A DNA stretch of 64,000 nt from JACKAQ01 sp965227145 (GCA_965227145.1 OZ245730.1:558001-622000); one strand, 5' to 3'. Counted from the stretch's first letter, positions 15,622 through 24,861 are shown. Notes: generated by a model from the sequence alone, not told the origin. Numbers and translations: made by a program.

Positions 15622-17910
15622 ATGAAAAGCTATAAACCGAGCAAGTCGAGCAGTTCCGGGGATATCGTCCAATCGATTATCGATTTTAAATCCCGGATAG
15701 AATTTATCAGCCATCTGGATTATCTGGAATGGGCGATCGAAAAATTTGGGGCGTTGTTGCCCGAAGGTACCGGATTGGTGCTGGGGAATATTCATTATAT
15801 TTCACCACTGTTGCAAACGGATAGCACCGGTGGCAGTTTGTATGGAATACCGTCAATTACAGACCGTGAAAAAATACCGGATCATTATTTTTTTCATCAA
15901 TTAGCCGGAACGATGGCGTTTTTGGGCGGTTGCCGGATTCTCGAGATGCCATCCAGCAGCGCTACCCGCAATACCATTGAACAGTTTCAGTCCAAATTTA
16001 TTGTTGAAATAATCCGGGAAAACAGTGCAACGGGACAAAGCCTGCCGCCGGAATTTGATTCGCATGCCAATATTTTAACCAGCTATTTGGCGGAATTTTA
16101 TCAGAAAAAATCACCGGGTGCATATTTTTTGGATGAAATTCAGCAAAATGACGGATTTGTCAAAAAAGAAGTGGGCAACGGACGCGTGCTGCTGGATGGC
16201 ATTGCATTTGAAAATGCGCTTAACCGGTTGCTGTATTCTCCCGGCAATACCGGTTTTTTTGGCGAAATCCAGCAATTTTTGCTGCGGCCGGATGTGCAGC
16301 AATATAAACAATTTGCGGTAAACCATCACATCGACATGTTGACAGCAGCCGGTTTGCCAATCGATCCAAAATTTATTGAACTATTTATCGGAACCAGCAT
16401 CCTGCATTCCTGGCTAAAACAATCGCAGTTTACTTACATGATCCCGCGTATTTTTGCCGGCGTGCCACATCTGCCGCCGTCATTGGCTATTTTATTGTTA
16501 AACACCAATCAGCGGCTCACTCTGGATCAGTTAAACCGCTTTCATTTATTGATGGGATCGGTTGTGGAAACACTGTTCCGGATCGATCTGCGCGAAACCG
16601 GGCAGGCTGATGTGATCGATTCGCTGGATAAAAACGCACACAACATTGCCGGAAAAACCGGTTCTCAGGACATCGAACCGGAAACGCAGCGATCGCAACA
16701 ATTTATGGGAATGGTAGGAAACAGTCCGCGGATGCAGCAGCTATTTCAAAAAATCAAAACGGTTGCCCGGCATGATGTGGATGTGCTGATCATCGGTGAA
16801 TCCGGTGCCGGAAAAGAAGGCGTTGCGAAAGCCATTCACGAATTAAGTGAGCGAAAAAACGCCCCGTTTATCACCATCAGCCTGGCTGACCGCCCCGATT
16901 CTTTGATTGAAAGCGAATTGTTCGGGCACGAAAAAGGGGCATTTACCAATGCCGGACATTTGCGCATCGGCTGTTTCGAAGCCGCGCAGGGCGGGACGCT
17001 GTTTCTGGACGAAATTTCACATATTTCACCGGCCATTCAGGCCAAATTGCTGCGGGTGCTGCAAAACCGGGAGATCCAGCGCATTGGCAGCAATGAGAAA
17101 ATTCCGGTGAATTTGCGCATCATCAGCGCAACCAGCGAAAATTTGTTGAACGATCATTTGCGGGAAAAACTGGGTGTTCTCGATCCGTTTTATTACCGGT
17201 TACAACAATATATTATCACCGTTCCCCGGTTGAGTGAACGGAAATCAGACATCCCGTTGCTGGCAGAATATTTTATCAAACACCTGAATAATGCGCATTC
17301 AAAACAGGTCCGCATCCATCCGCAAACGTTGCAGTCGCTCATTAATTACGATTGGCCGGGCAATGTGCGGGAGTTGCAGAATTTGTCCAAACGCGCGTTT
17401 ATCAACGCGTATGACGATGGCGAAATTCGCACGGAACATTTTGAGCTGGATATTTTTGCCGGAACGGATCAACCGCTGGACGGACTGGACGAGCGCGCCC
17501 GGTTGGTGTTGAAATATCTGCGCTTATCCCATTTCAATATCGAAAAAGCACTAAAATTGATGATTGCAGAAAACGCGTTTCATCCCTCCCGGAAAACGTT
17601 TATCCGTTACAGCCGCGAGTTGAGTTTGTGGTTTCTGGTGCACAAAAATTGGGATTTGCCGATGGCGATAAAAGCGTTTGCCGGCGATGAAGCGTTGGTA
17701 AAAGATGCCGCAAAAAAATACCGGGATTATTTAATCGGCGATAAATCGCAAAATGGATTGCTGACCTTTTTGCAACAGAATCAAATTGCCACAATTTTGG
17801 GATTATTTCGCAAAACACATCACCCGTTGGTCATGCAACTGATCGGTTATTTTAGCGAGAAAAACCAGGCTGTCGGGCTGTGGAAAAAAACGCTGGATCG
17901 CTATCTCTAA
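15622..17910 (+). CDS. Sigma-54-type AAA+ regulator with altered GAFTGA loop and no Fis domain
   Basis: This 762-residue protein has a central AAA+ domain of the sigma-54 activator type: Walker A GESGAGKE near residues 392-399, Walker B GGTLFLDE at 457-464 and a WPGNVRELQN segment. Two things are unusual. The sigma-54 contact loop reads GAFTNA (439-444) instead of GAFTGA. The C-terminus is not a Fis-type helix-turn-helix but about 150 residues of a helical domain I do not recognise. The N-terminal 360 residues also match no domain known to me and lack a phosphoryl-acceptor motif. It may activate sigma-54 in an unusual way, act from solution, or have left sigma-54 control altogether. No signal peptide or transmembrane segment is seen. 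Confidence 0.78.
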   Translation: MKSYKPSKSSSSGDIVQSIIDFKSRIEFISHLDYLEWAIEKFGALLPEGTGLVLGNIHYISPLLQTDSTGGSLYGIPSITDREKIPDHYFFHQLAGTMAFLGGCRILEMPSSSATRNTIEQFQSKFIVEIIRENSATGQSLPPEFDSHANILTSYLAEFYQKKSPGAYFLDEIQQNDGFVKKEVGNGRVLLDGIAFENALNRLLYSPGNTGFFGEIQQFLLRPDVQQYKQFAVNHHIDMLTAAGLPIDPKFIELFIGTSILHSWLKQSQFTYMIPRIFAGVPHLPPSLAILLLNTNQRLTLDQLNRFHLLMGSVVETLFRIDLRETGQADVIDSLDKNAHNIAGKTGSQDIEPETQRSQQFMGMVGNSPRMQQLFQKIKTVARHDVDVLIIGESGAGKEGVAKAIHELSERKNAPFITISLADRPDSLIESELFGHEKGAFTNAGHLRIGCFEAAQGGTLFLDEISHISPAIQAKLLRVLQNREIQRIGSNEKIPVNLRIISATSENLLNDHLREKLGVLDPFYYRLQQYIITVPRLSERKSDIPLLAEYFIKHLNNAHSKQVRIHPQTLQSLINYDWPGNVRELQNLSKRAFINAYDDGEIRTEHFELDIFAGTDQPLDGLDERARLVLKYLRLSHFNIEKALKLMIAENAFHPSRKTFIRYSRELSLWFLVHKNWDLPMAIKAFAGDEALVKDAAKKYRDYLIGDKSQNGLLTFLQQNQIATILGLFRKTHHPLVMQLIGYFSEKNQAVGLWKKTLDRYL

Positions 17911-18147
17911 GCTATTGTGCAGGCTTCATTGTTGGAAAAATTACGCAGTGAATAATCTTTACTGTGTAATTTTTCCCAAAAATATTTGTTGTTATCAATT
18001 AACCTATCTTTATCTAAATCTAATATTAATAAATGCTTGGATCGCTCTTGTTTGAATTTGGCATCGTTTGTGCTTTTTTTCATTTTTTTAAATATAACTG
18101 CCAAAACCAATTTGCTGAAAACACATTCGAAATAACCGGATCAGGAA

Positions 18148-21100
18148 ATGACAGGATTTGCGAAAGCTGTAATTTTTGTTTGGCTGCTTTTTAGTCGTCC
18201 GGCAATCGGGGAGGCGCTAACCCTGCAATATTTTCCGGAATTGCCGTCGGATGGGTTCCGCATTATCAAGGTTTTGGATGAAAATTTTGCTTTGGCAATC
18301 CGGCATCAAGAGTTGTGGCATTGGGATGGCCGACAATGGCAGCTTTTTCCAAACCAACCGCCGCAGATGGGATCTTCAGGGCAAAATCTCGCTATTTATT
18401 CACCGGACAGTTTTTTGTTAACCTTTGCCCCGGATGAGCATTATTATCATGTAAATGTATTGCATTATTACCGCGGGAGTTGGCAGCGTTATCCGCAACA
18501 CATTCCCTATCAAATATCAAATATGTTATTTACAGCCGAAAACCGGTTTTACGGCAGCGGGCATCGCAGCACCTTGTTTTATTTTGACGGAAATAAATTC
18601 CAGAATATCCAGCTTCCCATGCCTTCTGAAACCAATAAACTGCTGAGGGTTTTCGGCGACGGACATTTTTATATTTTGTTATCACCGCAACAATTCACAA
18701 TAGCTAACGGAGAGATTAGCGGCACCAACAATAAAAGCTATATTTGGGAATACAACAATGGCGATTGGCGATTATTACACACCGTTGAAGGCGGCGGTGT
18801 TGGCAAATTTTCCTACATTTCGGCAGATAGCATTATTTACGTTCGAAGACTTTTCAATCCCACAAGGGAAATTAATTATCAAATATTGCTGATGTCCAAT
18901 GGTGAATTGACCACGCTCGATATTCCTTTGAATATTGACCAGCAACCGGTTGAACACAAAACCCCAAATTTTCATAAAATACATTATTTCTTTTCGGATA
19001 ACGGACATGTGTTCCGGATGAATATGCTAACCGGCATTATCGAAGTGTTAGCTGATCTGGAAAATGTGGATGTTCGAAATATTTATCCCATTGATTCAAA
19101 TTCTATGTTTATCGTTGATGACGGCTCTATGTATTATCTGGGGAAGGATTTGCGCGGGAAATCTGTAGAAATCAAAAAATCAAGTCTCAAACATTTTGCG
19201 ATTGGCAATAGTGCGATAACTTATGGTAAATCGTTATATCGCAACCGTAGCGGAAAGCTGGAGTTGTATCTCACCGATGCGGAGGGTGATAACGCTTTTT
19301 ACGAATTTTTACCCGGCGGCTACGTAAATAATTTGTTTCGTGAGCGGGGATTGTTGGGTTACGGGGAAAAAATTGAGGACGGATTTTGGTATTACGATGC
19401 CTGCGTTTATTTTGGCGATCTGGATAATGACGGCGATGCAGACGGGCTGCTGGCCGCTTTTACGGGAAAATGCCTGATATACGAAAATACCGGTGCGGAT
19501 TGGTTCGAAAATATATCGAAAAGCAATCATTTCAATCTGATCGGACGTATCAACCTGCTTGCGCTGGCTGATTTGAACGGCGATGGTTTTCTGGATATCG
19601 CCGTTGGCGATGAATACGGAGCTTTTCGTTTGCTCATCAACAGTGGATTTATGACGTTCACGGAAATGCCATTTCCTTCGTTGGAAAAACTGGTTTCCTA
19701 TCAACCCTGTCTGGCGGATTGGGATAACGATGGCGATAGCGATATTCTGCTTTACAGTGTATATGGCGCACCAAAATTATATGAGAATCTCACCCAAAAA
19801 GGTTCCAGACAACCGGTTTTTGCGGATGTTAGCGATCGCGCGCCGGCGCTGACCACTCCTTTCGATTTTTACACACAGTCGGTTACGCCGGGAGATTTTG
19901 ATAACGATGGTGATCTGGATTTGTTTATGGCCAACCGAACGATGCCCTCGCGATTATTTCGCAACGATGGCGATTTCCATTTTAGCGATGTCACCGTGCA
20001 AACCATCGGGGAAAAATCGACCATTGCCTACGGCGGCAGCTGGGGCGATTTTGACGAAGATGGCGATCCCGATTTGGTGTTGGCAACGCTCGGCAAAAAT
20101 TATTTATACTGGAACGACAACAGCCATTTCCGTTGCGATTCGCTGGTTTTTGCCGTTAACAAAACTGCCTATACGACCGGTGCATTGGCTGAAGACCTGA
20201 ATGATAACGGTAATCTTGATATCTTTTTCAGCAATTCCTACATCGGTGGCGATGTACTTTACGAAAATGCCATCAATAATTCCAATCCCACCATCATCGA
20301 AATCGAAGGCAGCGAAAGCAATCGCGACGCTATCGGCAGCAGCATCTGGCTTTATGAAGCCGGATTTATGAACGATGCCCGACATTTGCTGGCGTATCAA
20401 CAATTGTACACCCATTGGGGATACATGGTGAGCAGCCTCCCGCAAGCGCGTTTTTATCTGCCGGATCGTGAAGTTTTCGATATCAAAGTGCGGTTGCCAT
20501 CCGGAAAAGAAATCCGGAAATACGCTTTGCAAACGGGGTTGCACCATTATTTGAAAGAAGATCCGTCAGCAAATGCGACACTAAATAAAGCCGGATACCT
20601 GCTTCAATCCTTTTTTTTGAATCCAAACCTCTGGCGTGTAACCAGCAAACTAATGTTTTTGGGCATCGGATTGAGCGTCTTAATGTTCCTCCTCTGGCAA
20701 TTTGCCCTTTGGTTTCCGCAAAATCTGGCTTTTTTAGGGGGAATAATGGGGTTTAGCGCGAGTATTATCTGGCTGAGCGGTTTACATGAATATGCATTGG
20801 TGTGGTACTGGGGATTGGTGATTATCGCGATTGTCAGCGTTCCGGTGATCCATTCATATCTGGAGAACCGCCGCAGAGATGTTGATCCGTTGCCGGTTTA
20901 CGATTTATTGCGCCAGTTCCATCACGGGCGAACCGGCAGTCGGCAACTGGACCGGCTGTTATTTTTGTGCAACAATTTGCCTGCTCGCCAAACATCAGAA
21001 ATGCAACATCAGCTTCGCAGCGAATCCGCATTGTTTTTGGAAAATGCGCATCTTCAGTTATCCGAAATTATCCGGCAAAGTCGATTCTGGTTTCTCAAAG

Positions 21101-21726
21101 GTGCGGAATTTTACCGGATTCAGGATGTATTGCGCCAGGTAACCCATTTTTGCAGGCAAGCCGGATACGATAAACAACCCGATTATTACACTGCCGCACA
21201 GCGGATTCAATCACTTAAAAAGCAGATATGGCAGTTGCTGTCACAGGTTGAACGACATATTCGCAGCAACATGCTCGAATGCCTGAATCAGGTAACCAAA
21301 CGATACAGCGAGTTTGGGCAAATAACCGTTCAACGGAAAGATATTTCCGAAAAAATGATGGTGGTAATGCCCGGCTATATTTTGGAAAAAATAATTGAGA
21401 ATTTGCTGCAGAACGCATCGGAAGCAACCGCCGGACAAGCTGAACGCAATCTGAATATATCAATAAATAAAGATTTAATTGAAGAAAACGTGCTGTTGAC
21501 ATTTTGCGATAACGGCCCGGGAATTCCGGAGCAAATGACCGGGCAAATTTTTGATGAGGGTTATTCCGGAAAAAAATCCAGCGGGCTGGGGCTTTATCAT
21601 GCCCGAAAATATTTGCAATATTACGGGGGAGATATCGAATATCTGCCTTCAGAACCACAAACCGGCGCTTGCTTTCGTCTGAAACTGAGGATTCAATATG
21701 AAACATTATCCCATAGTAATGATTGA
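18148..21726 (+). CDS. Sensor histidine kinase with extracytoplasmic beta-propeller/FG-GAP domains
   Basis: This 1192-residue protein starts with a signal-like segment. Residues 25-410 contain repeats of a W-x-W-x-G-x-W-type motif (LWHWDGRQWQLFP, YYRGSWQRYP, FYFDGNKFQ, WEYNNGDWRLL), as in a beta-propeller. Six FG-GAP/VCBS calcium loops of the D-x-D-x-DG type follow at about 423, 474, 524, 582, 633 and 682, then a region like the ASPIC/UnbV end of such proteins. Three transmembrane helices lie at about 835-905. The cytoplasmic part has a GHKL ATPase with N-box ENLLQNASEA near 1084-1093, G1 box DNGPGIPE and a GLGLYHARK lid. The phospho-acceptor is not canonical; His925 or His926 in FHHGRTGS is my best guess. 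It overlaps the following regulator gene by 29 bases, so the two form a pair. Confidence 0.85.
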   Translation: MTGFAKAVIFVWLLFSRPAIGEALTLQYFPELPSDGFRIIKVLDENFALAIRHQELWHWDGRQWQLFPNQPPQMGSSGQNLAIYSPDSFLLTFAPDEHYYHVNVLHYYRGSWQRYPQHIPYQISNMLFTAENRFYGSGHRSTLFYFDGNKFQNIQLPMPSETNKLLRVFGDGHFYILLSPQQFTIANGEISGTNNKSYIWEYNNGDWRLLHTVEGGGVGKFSYISADSIIYVRRLFNPTREINYQILLMSNGELTTLDIPLNIDQQPVEHKTPNFHKIHYFFSDNGHVFRMNMLTGIIEVLADLENVDVRNIYPIDSNSMFIVDDGSMYYLGKDLRGKSVEIKKSSLKHFAIGNSAITYGKSLYRNRSGKLELYLTDAEGDNAFYEFLPGGYVNNLFRERGLLGYGEKIEDGFWYYDACVYFGDLDNDGDADGLLAAFTGKCLIYENTGADWFENISKSNHFNLIGRINLLALADLNGDGFLDIAVGDEYGAFRLLINSGFMTFTEMPFPSLEKLVSYQPCLADWDNDGDSDILLYSVYGAPKLYENLTQKGSRQPVFADVSDRAPALTTPFDFYTQSVTPGDFDNDGDLDLFMANRTMPSRLFRNDGDFHFSDVTVQTIGEKSTIAYGGSWGDFDEDGDPDLVLATLGKNYLYWNDNSHFRCDSLVFAVNKTAYTTGALAEDLNDNGNLDIFFSNSYIGGDVLYENAINNSNPTIIEIEGSESNRDAIGSSIWLYEAGFMNDARHLLAYQQLYTHWGYMVSSLPQARFYLPDREVFDIKVRLPSGKEIRKYALQTGLHHYLKEDPSANATLNKAGYLLQSFFLNPNLWRVTSKLMFLGIGLSVLMFLLWQFALWFPQNLAFLGGIMGFSASIIWLSGLHEYALVWYWGLVIIAIVSVPVIHSYLENRRRDVDPLPVYDLLRQFHHGRTGSRQLDRLLFLCNNLPARQTSEMQHQLRSESALFLENAHLQLSEIIRQSRFWFLKGAEFYRIQDVLRQVTHFCRQAGYDKQPDYYTAAQRIQSLKKQIWQLLSQVERHIRSNMLECLNQVTKRYSEFGQITVQRKDISEKMMVVMPGYILEKIIENLLQNASEATAGQAERNLNISINKDLIEENVLLTFCDNGPGIPEQMTGQIFDEGYSGKKSSGLGLYHARKYLQYYGGDIEYLPSEPQTGACFRLKLRIQYETLSHSND

Positions 21727-22996
21727 TGATGAATCGTTTTATCTGGAAATGTTTGCAGAAAATCTTGGTGAACCCTTTCGGGTACACGGTGCGACAAATT
21801 TAGCAGCAGGATTGGCATTGATTCGCCAAATTCAGCCAATGGCTTTATTGCTGGACATTGCATTACCCGAAAAAACAGAAGGCTTGGATGCATTGCCCCA
21901 AATTACCCGGGCTTATCCGAATTTACCCGTTTTTATGCTCAGTAATCACGACCGGCTCAGCTTTTACCGGCAGGCTGTTGATAACGGCGTGGTGGCCTAT
22001 TTTATCAAAAAATCCGATCCCGTTTCGCAAATCCGGGAGATATTGGTTCAACACCTCTGTCAAAACAATCACAAAGGGATAATCGCGGAATCTCCGGCGA
22101 TGAAAATGATCCTCAACACTGCCCGTCAATTTGCCAAAAGCGATATGAATATTTTAATTACCGGTGAAACGGGTGTTGGAAAAGACATTATTGCGCGATA
22201 TATACACGATGTTAGCCATCGCGCCGGAGAGATGTATCAATCGGTCAACTGCGCCGCTTTGGAACATTCGCTGATGCGCTCGGAACTGTTCGGTTATGAA
22301 CAAGGTGCGTTTACCGGAGCAAAAAATGCTCATCGCGGAATTATTGAAACAGGAAACGGCGGCACGCTTTTTCTCAACGAAATTGCCGAAATGGATGCTT
22401 CGGATCAGGCTGTTTTGCTAAAAATGCTCGAAGACGGGGAGATTCGACGTGTGGGTTCTGCAACGCATATTAAAGTTGATGTGCGGATCATTGCCGCAAC
22501 CCATCAGTTGTTGCAGGAACGCATTCAAGACGGGCGATTCCGGCAGGATTTGTATTATCGCCTGGCAACGCTTACGCTGGAAATACCACCGCTTCGCGAA
22601 CGCATCGCAGATATAATTCCTTTAGCCGAATTATTTCTGGAAAAGTATTCAGCGCAGGAGCAAAAAAGCCCAAAAGTGTTGGGCAAAAGCGCGAAAGTGG
22701 TATTGCAAGCTTATCAATGGCCGGGAAATATTCGCGAGCTGGAGCAACTTGTCCGCCGGGTGGTGATCACCTGCAATCACCGGGAAATCACCGGAAATGA
22801 TCTGCTGATTATGGCACCAAAGGCATCGCAAGAGGGCGATTATAAAACAGCTGTTAGCCAATTCCGGGCTAATTTGTTGCGGGATGCGCTGTTCCGGCAT
22901 AAAGGTAACATTAGCCAAACCGCAAAAGTGTTAGGGTTATCCCGAAACGGTTTGCAAAAGCTGATCCGCGAACTGGCAATAATTCCGGAACTATAA
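21698..22996 (+). CDS. NtrC-family response regulator, sigma-54 activator
   Basis: This 432-residue protein has a receiver domain (IDDES with the acidic pocket, phospho-acceptor Asp in LLLDIALP, Lys in FIKKSD), a full AAA+ sigma-54 activation domain (Walker A GETGVGKD, intact GAFTGA in YEQGAFTGAKN, Walker B GGTLFLNE, WPGNIRELEQ) and a Fis-type helix-turn-helix at the C-terminus (GNISQTAKVLGLSRNGLQKLI). Every part needed to sense phosphorylation, bind an enhancer and activate sigma-54 polymerase is present. Its gene overlaps that of the propeller kinase, its presumed partner. Immediately downstream lie two similar 20-bp dyads and a sigma-54 promoter, its likely direct target. Confidence 0.93.
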   Translation: MKHYPIVMIDDESFYLEMFAENLGEPFRVHGATNLAAGLALIRQIQPMALLLDIALPEKTEGLDALPQITRAYPNLPVFMLSNHDRLSFYRQAVDNGVVAYFIKKSDPVSQIREILVQHLCQNNHKGIIAESPAMKMILNTARQFAKSDMNILITGETGVGKDIIARYIHDVSHRAGEMYQSVNCAALEHSLMRSELFGYEQGAFTGAKNAHRGIIETGNGGTLFLNEIAEMDASDQAVLLKMLEDGEIRRVGSATHIKVDVRIIAATHQLLQERIQDGRFRQDLYYRLATLTLEIPPLRERIADIIPLAELFLEKYSAQEQKSPKVLGKSAKVVLQAYQWPGNIRELEQLVRRVVITCNHREITGNDLLIMAPKASQEGDYKTAVSQFRANLLRDALFRHKGNISQTAKVLGLSRNGLQKLIRELAIIPEL

Positions 22997-23015
22997 TTCG
23001 TGTAGTTGTAACAAA

Positions 23016-23035
23016 GTGCCTACCTTGGTTGGCAA
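23016..23035. promoter_or_regulatory. Candidate enhancer site 1 (20-bp dyad)
   Basis: GTGCCTACCTTGGTTGGCAA matches the dyad at 23107-23126 in 16 of 20 positions and keeps the right half-site GGTTGGCAA exactly. Its centre lies about 190 bases before the inferred start of the sigma-54 transcript, 20 bases after the activator gene. Confidence 0.6.
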
Positions 23036-23106
23036 ATCCGTAAGGTTATATAAAACAATAACTTGTATTTTTTTTTGCGCTGAGCGAACGATGTTAATCC
23101 GTTAGA

Positions 23107-23126
23107 TTGCCAACCAGGGTTGGCAA
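23107..23126. promoter_or_regulatory. Candidate enhancer site 2 (perfect 20-bp dyad)
   Basis: TTGCCAACC-AG-GGTTGGCAA is a perfect 9+9 inverted repeat, as expected for a dimeric Fis-type domain. It is centred about 99 bases upstream of the inferred transcription start, in the normal range for NtrC-type enhancers. The activator encoded just upstream is the obvious candidate ligand. Confidence 0.68.
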
Positions 23127-23188
23127 TATTCTATGCCTTCCACCAATGCAATAATTATAAACACATAATAAACAATAGTTTGTGGCTT

Positions 23189-23205
23189 TTGGCATATACG
23201 TTGCA
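23189..23205 (+). promoter_or_regulatory. Sigma-54 (RpoN) promoter
   Basis: TTGGCATATACGTTGCA has the invariant GG and GC of the -24/-12 boxes exactly 10 bases apart, matching the TTGGCA-N6-TTGCA consensus throughout. It points towards the small membrane protein and the CsgG-like gene. The start of transcription should be near 23216. Confidence 0.82.
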
Positions 23206-23243
23206 TTAATGCTAACCATTCAAATTAGATAACCAAACACAAT

Positions 23244-23291
23244 TGAACGCAGGAAAGTGTCAGCGGGAGGTTTCGCTCCTTCCTGCGTTCA
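23244..23291 (+). promoter_or_regulatory. Structured 5' leader hairpin of the sigma-54 transcript
   Basis: TGAACGCAGGAA (23244-23255) pairs perfectly with TTCCTGCGTTCA (23280-23291), with a possible inner GGAG/CTCC helix in the 24-base loop. It lies about 28 bases into the inferred transcript and just before the first ribosome site. It could protect the 5' end, control translation or be a ligand-binding leader. It matches no riboswitch I know. Confidence 0.6.
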
Positions 23292-23313
23292 GTGTATTAC
23301 AAAAGAGGTTGTC

Positions 23314-23460
23314 GTGAATGAACATCTCAAGTTTTTAATTAAAATAAATAATGTAGTGGGTTACATCCTGATCGCCACAATAGTACTCTGCCCGATCGGG
23401 TTTATCCAGGTGTTGTTGGGGTATCTGGTTTTGTTGCAGGTGGAGAAAAAATGTTTGTAG
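23314..23460 (+). CDS. Small membrane protein (48 residues)
   Basis: A GTG start with AAGAGG 5 bases upstream opens a 48-residue protein: a short charged N-terminus, one long hydrophobic stretch (about residues 12-40, with a proline-glycine kink in LCPIGFIQ) and a basic tail. It could span the membrane once or as a hairpin. It is the first gene after the sigma-54 promoter and is followed 58 bases later by the CsgG-like gene. No family is recognised. Being so small it could be a chance frame, but the ribosome site, the hydrophobic pattern and the position all favour a real gene. Confidence 0.55.
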   Translation: MNEHLKFLIKINNVVGYILIATIVLCPIGFIQVLLGYLVLLQVEKKCL

Positions 23461-23518
23461 AAAAATAAAGTCATAAAAAACCTAATTAGTTTTAACATCA
23501 GAATTTTTGGAGGAAATA

Positions 23519-24835
23519 ATGAAACAAACGAGACAATTCTTAGTGCTGATTTGTTTGATTTTTATTACATCGACACTATTTGCCTACAAAAAGGTCAAAA
23601 TTTTTGTTGCTAAGGCACCTGGCATTTCCATTTCACATGTAAAACGTGTTGCTATAATGGATTTTGATGTTAGCGAAGGTGCTGGCATCCAGAACTATTC
23701 TTATTATCAAAATATGAGCAATACTTTCACGGATCGATTGACCACCTATTTGTTGCAGTCAGAACGTGGTATGTACGAAGAGAAAGGAGGGCTTTTCAGT
23801 AAAGGAGTAGAAGCAAAAACATTCCAGGAAGGTATTGAAACAAATTGGTTTGAGGTTATTGAACGTAATCGGTTAAGTCAGATTATGAATGAGCAAAACT
23901 TTTCCAATACAGGATTGGTGAATGAAAACCAGGCAACTCAAATCGGACAAATTGCCGGCGTAGATGCTATTATTACGGGTACACTCACTTATGTTTTAGA
24001 GAATAGGCATGGGAAAGTAGAGGTACGGACAAAAGATGGAACAAGGATTGAACCGGAGCTATACCGCAAAGTTGAGGTTTCCTACAAAATGCGATTAATA
24101 GATGTAACAACAGGAAAAATATTGGGCAACACTGAACGTTCATATGCTGTCGATCAAAGAAAACAAGGAGAAAACATAAAAAATATTTTCACATTTGATA
24201 CAGGTATAGACCAATGTTTAGGTGTTTTAAGCTATACTGCAGCAAATTACCTAACACCGAGGTTTGTTTTAGATGAATTTGAATTCGAAAAAATTAAAGT
24301 GAAAAATTTAAAGGATATCGGAGAGGATGCTGCTAAAAAAGCAGAAGTGTTAGATATCAATGGCGCATATCTGTTGTATGAGCAGGCATACGAAGAAGAT
24401 TCCTTTAATGACAAGTTGTTATATAACATGGGTATTATCCAGGAAATTGTTGGAAATTTTTCTGAAGCACAGGAATTCTATCAGCAGGCATCAGAGTTAG
24501 ATCCTAAAGAAAAGAAATATAAAGAAGCCTTGAAGAGAAATGATGAAAATTTAACTCTGGATCAAATTATGACTGAACGAGGCATTGAGAAAACAAAGTA
24601 TAGTTTTGAATTCAATGAGCAAGAAAAACAATTAGCGTTAGCAGAAAAAGTACAAGTCAAAGGTAAGGATAGTGAGCGCATCAATGTATATATCGAACCT
24701 GCCGAAGGATCAAAAATTGTAGCTAAAGTGCCAGGTGGGATGTCTGTAACCGTTTTGGAAAAAAATAGTGAATGGTATTTGGTTCGGCTGGTTGGGAATA
24801 AACAGGGATACATCCAAAGCCGGTTAATTAAATAA
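23519..24835 (+). CDS. CsgG/HfaB-like lipid-free envelope protein with TPR and SH3 regions
   Basis: This 438-residue exported protein has a signal peptide (LVLICLIFITSTLFA), then a CsgG-like domain: RVAIMDFDVSEGAG, a FEVIERNRLSQIMNEQNF segment and a GVDAIITGTLTY segment, all typical of that fold, which in CsgG forms an outer-membrane secretion pore. Around residues 280-345 is a TPR-like helical stretch (AYLLYEQAYEED...LYNMGIIQEIVGNFSEAQEFYQQASELDP region), and the last 60 residues resemble a bacterial SH3 domain ending GYIQSRLIK. No lipobox cysteine is seen, unlike CsgG itself. TTTGGAGGAA fixes the start. It is the second gene of the inferred sigma-54 operon. Base composition is more AT-rich than in neighbouring genes. 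Confidence 0.75.
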   Translation: MKQTRQFLVLICLIFITSTLFAYKKVKIFVAKAPGISISHVKRVAIMDFDVSEGAGIQNYSYYQNMSNTFTDRLTTYLLQSERGMYEEKGGLFSKGVEAKTFQEGIETNWFEVIERNRLSQIMNEQNFSNTGLVNENQATQIGQIAGVDAIITGTLTYVLENRHGKVEVRTKDGTRIEPELYRKVEVSYKMRLIDVTTGKILGNTERSYAVDQRKQGENIKNIFTFDTGIDQCLGVLSYTAANYLTPRFVLDEFEFEKIKVKNLKDIGEDAAKKAEVLDINGAYLLYEQAYEEDSFNDKLLYNMGIIQEIVGNFSEAQEFYQQASELDPKEKKYKEALKRNDENLTLDQIMTERGIEKTKYSFEFNEQEKQLALAEKVQVKGKDSERINVYIEPAEGSKIVAKVPGGMSVTVLEKNSEWYLVRLVGNKQGYIQSRLIK

Positions 24836-24861
24836 AATTGGTTTTTTTCAAGCCAAAGAAC

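Noticed and set aside
17907..18110. Minus-strand frame of 67 codons between the regulator and the kinase
   Set aside because: No ribosome site, AT-rich non-coding composition and no recognisable pattern; it also touches the end of the upstream gene.
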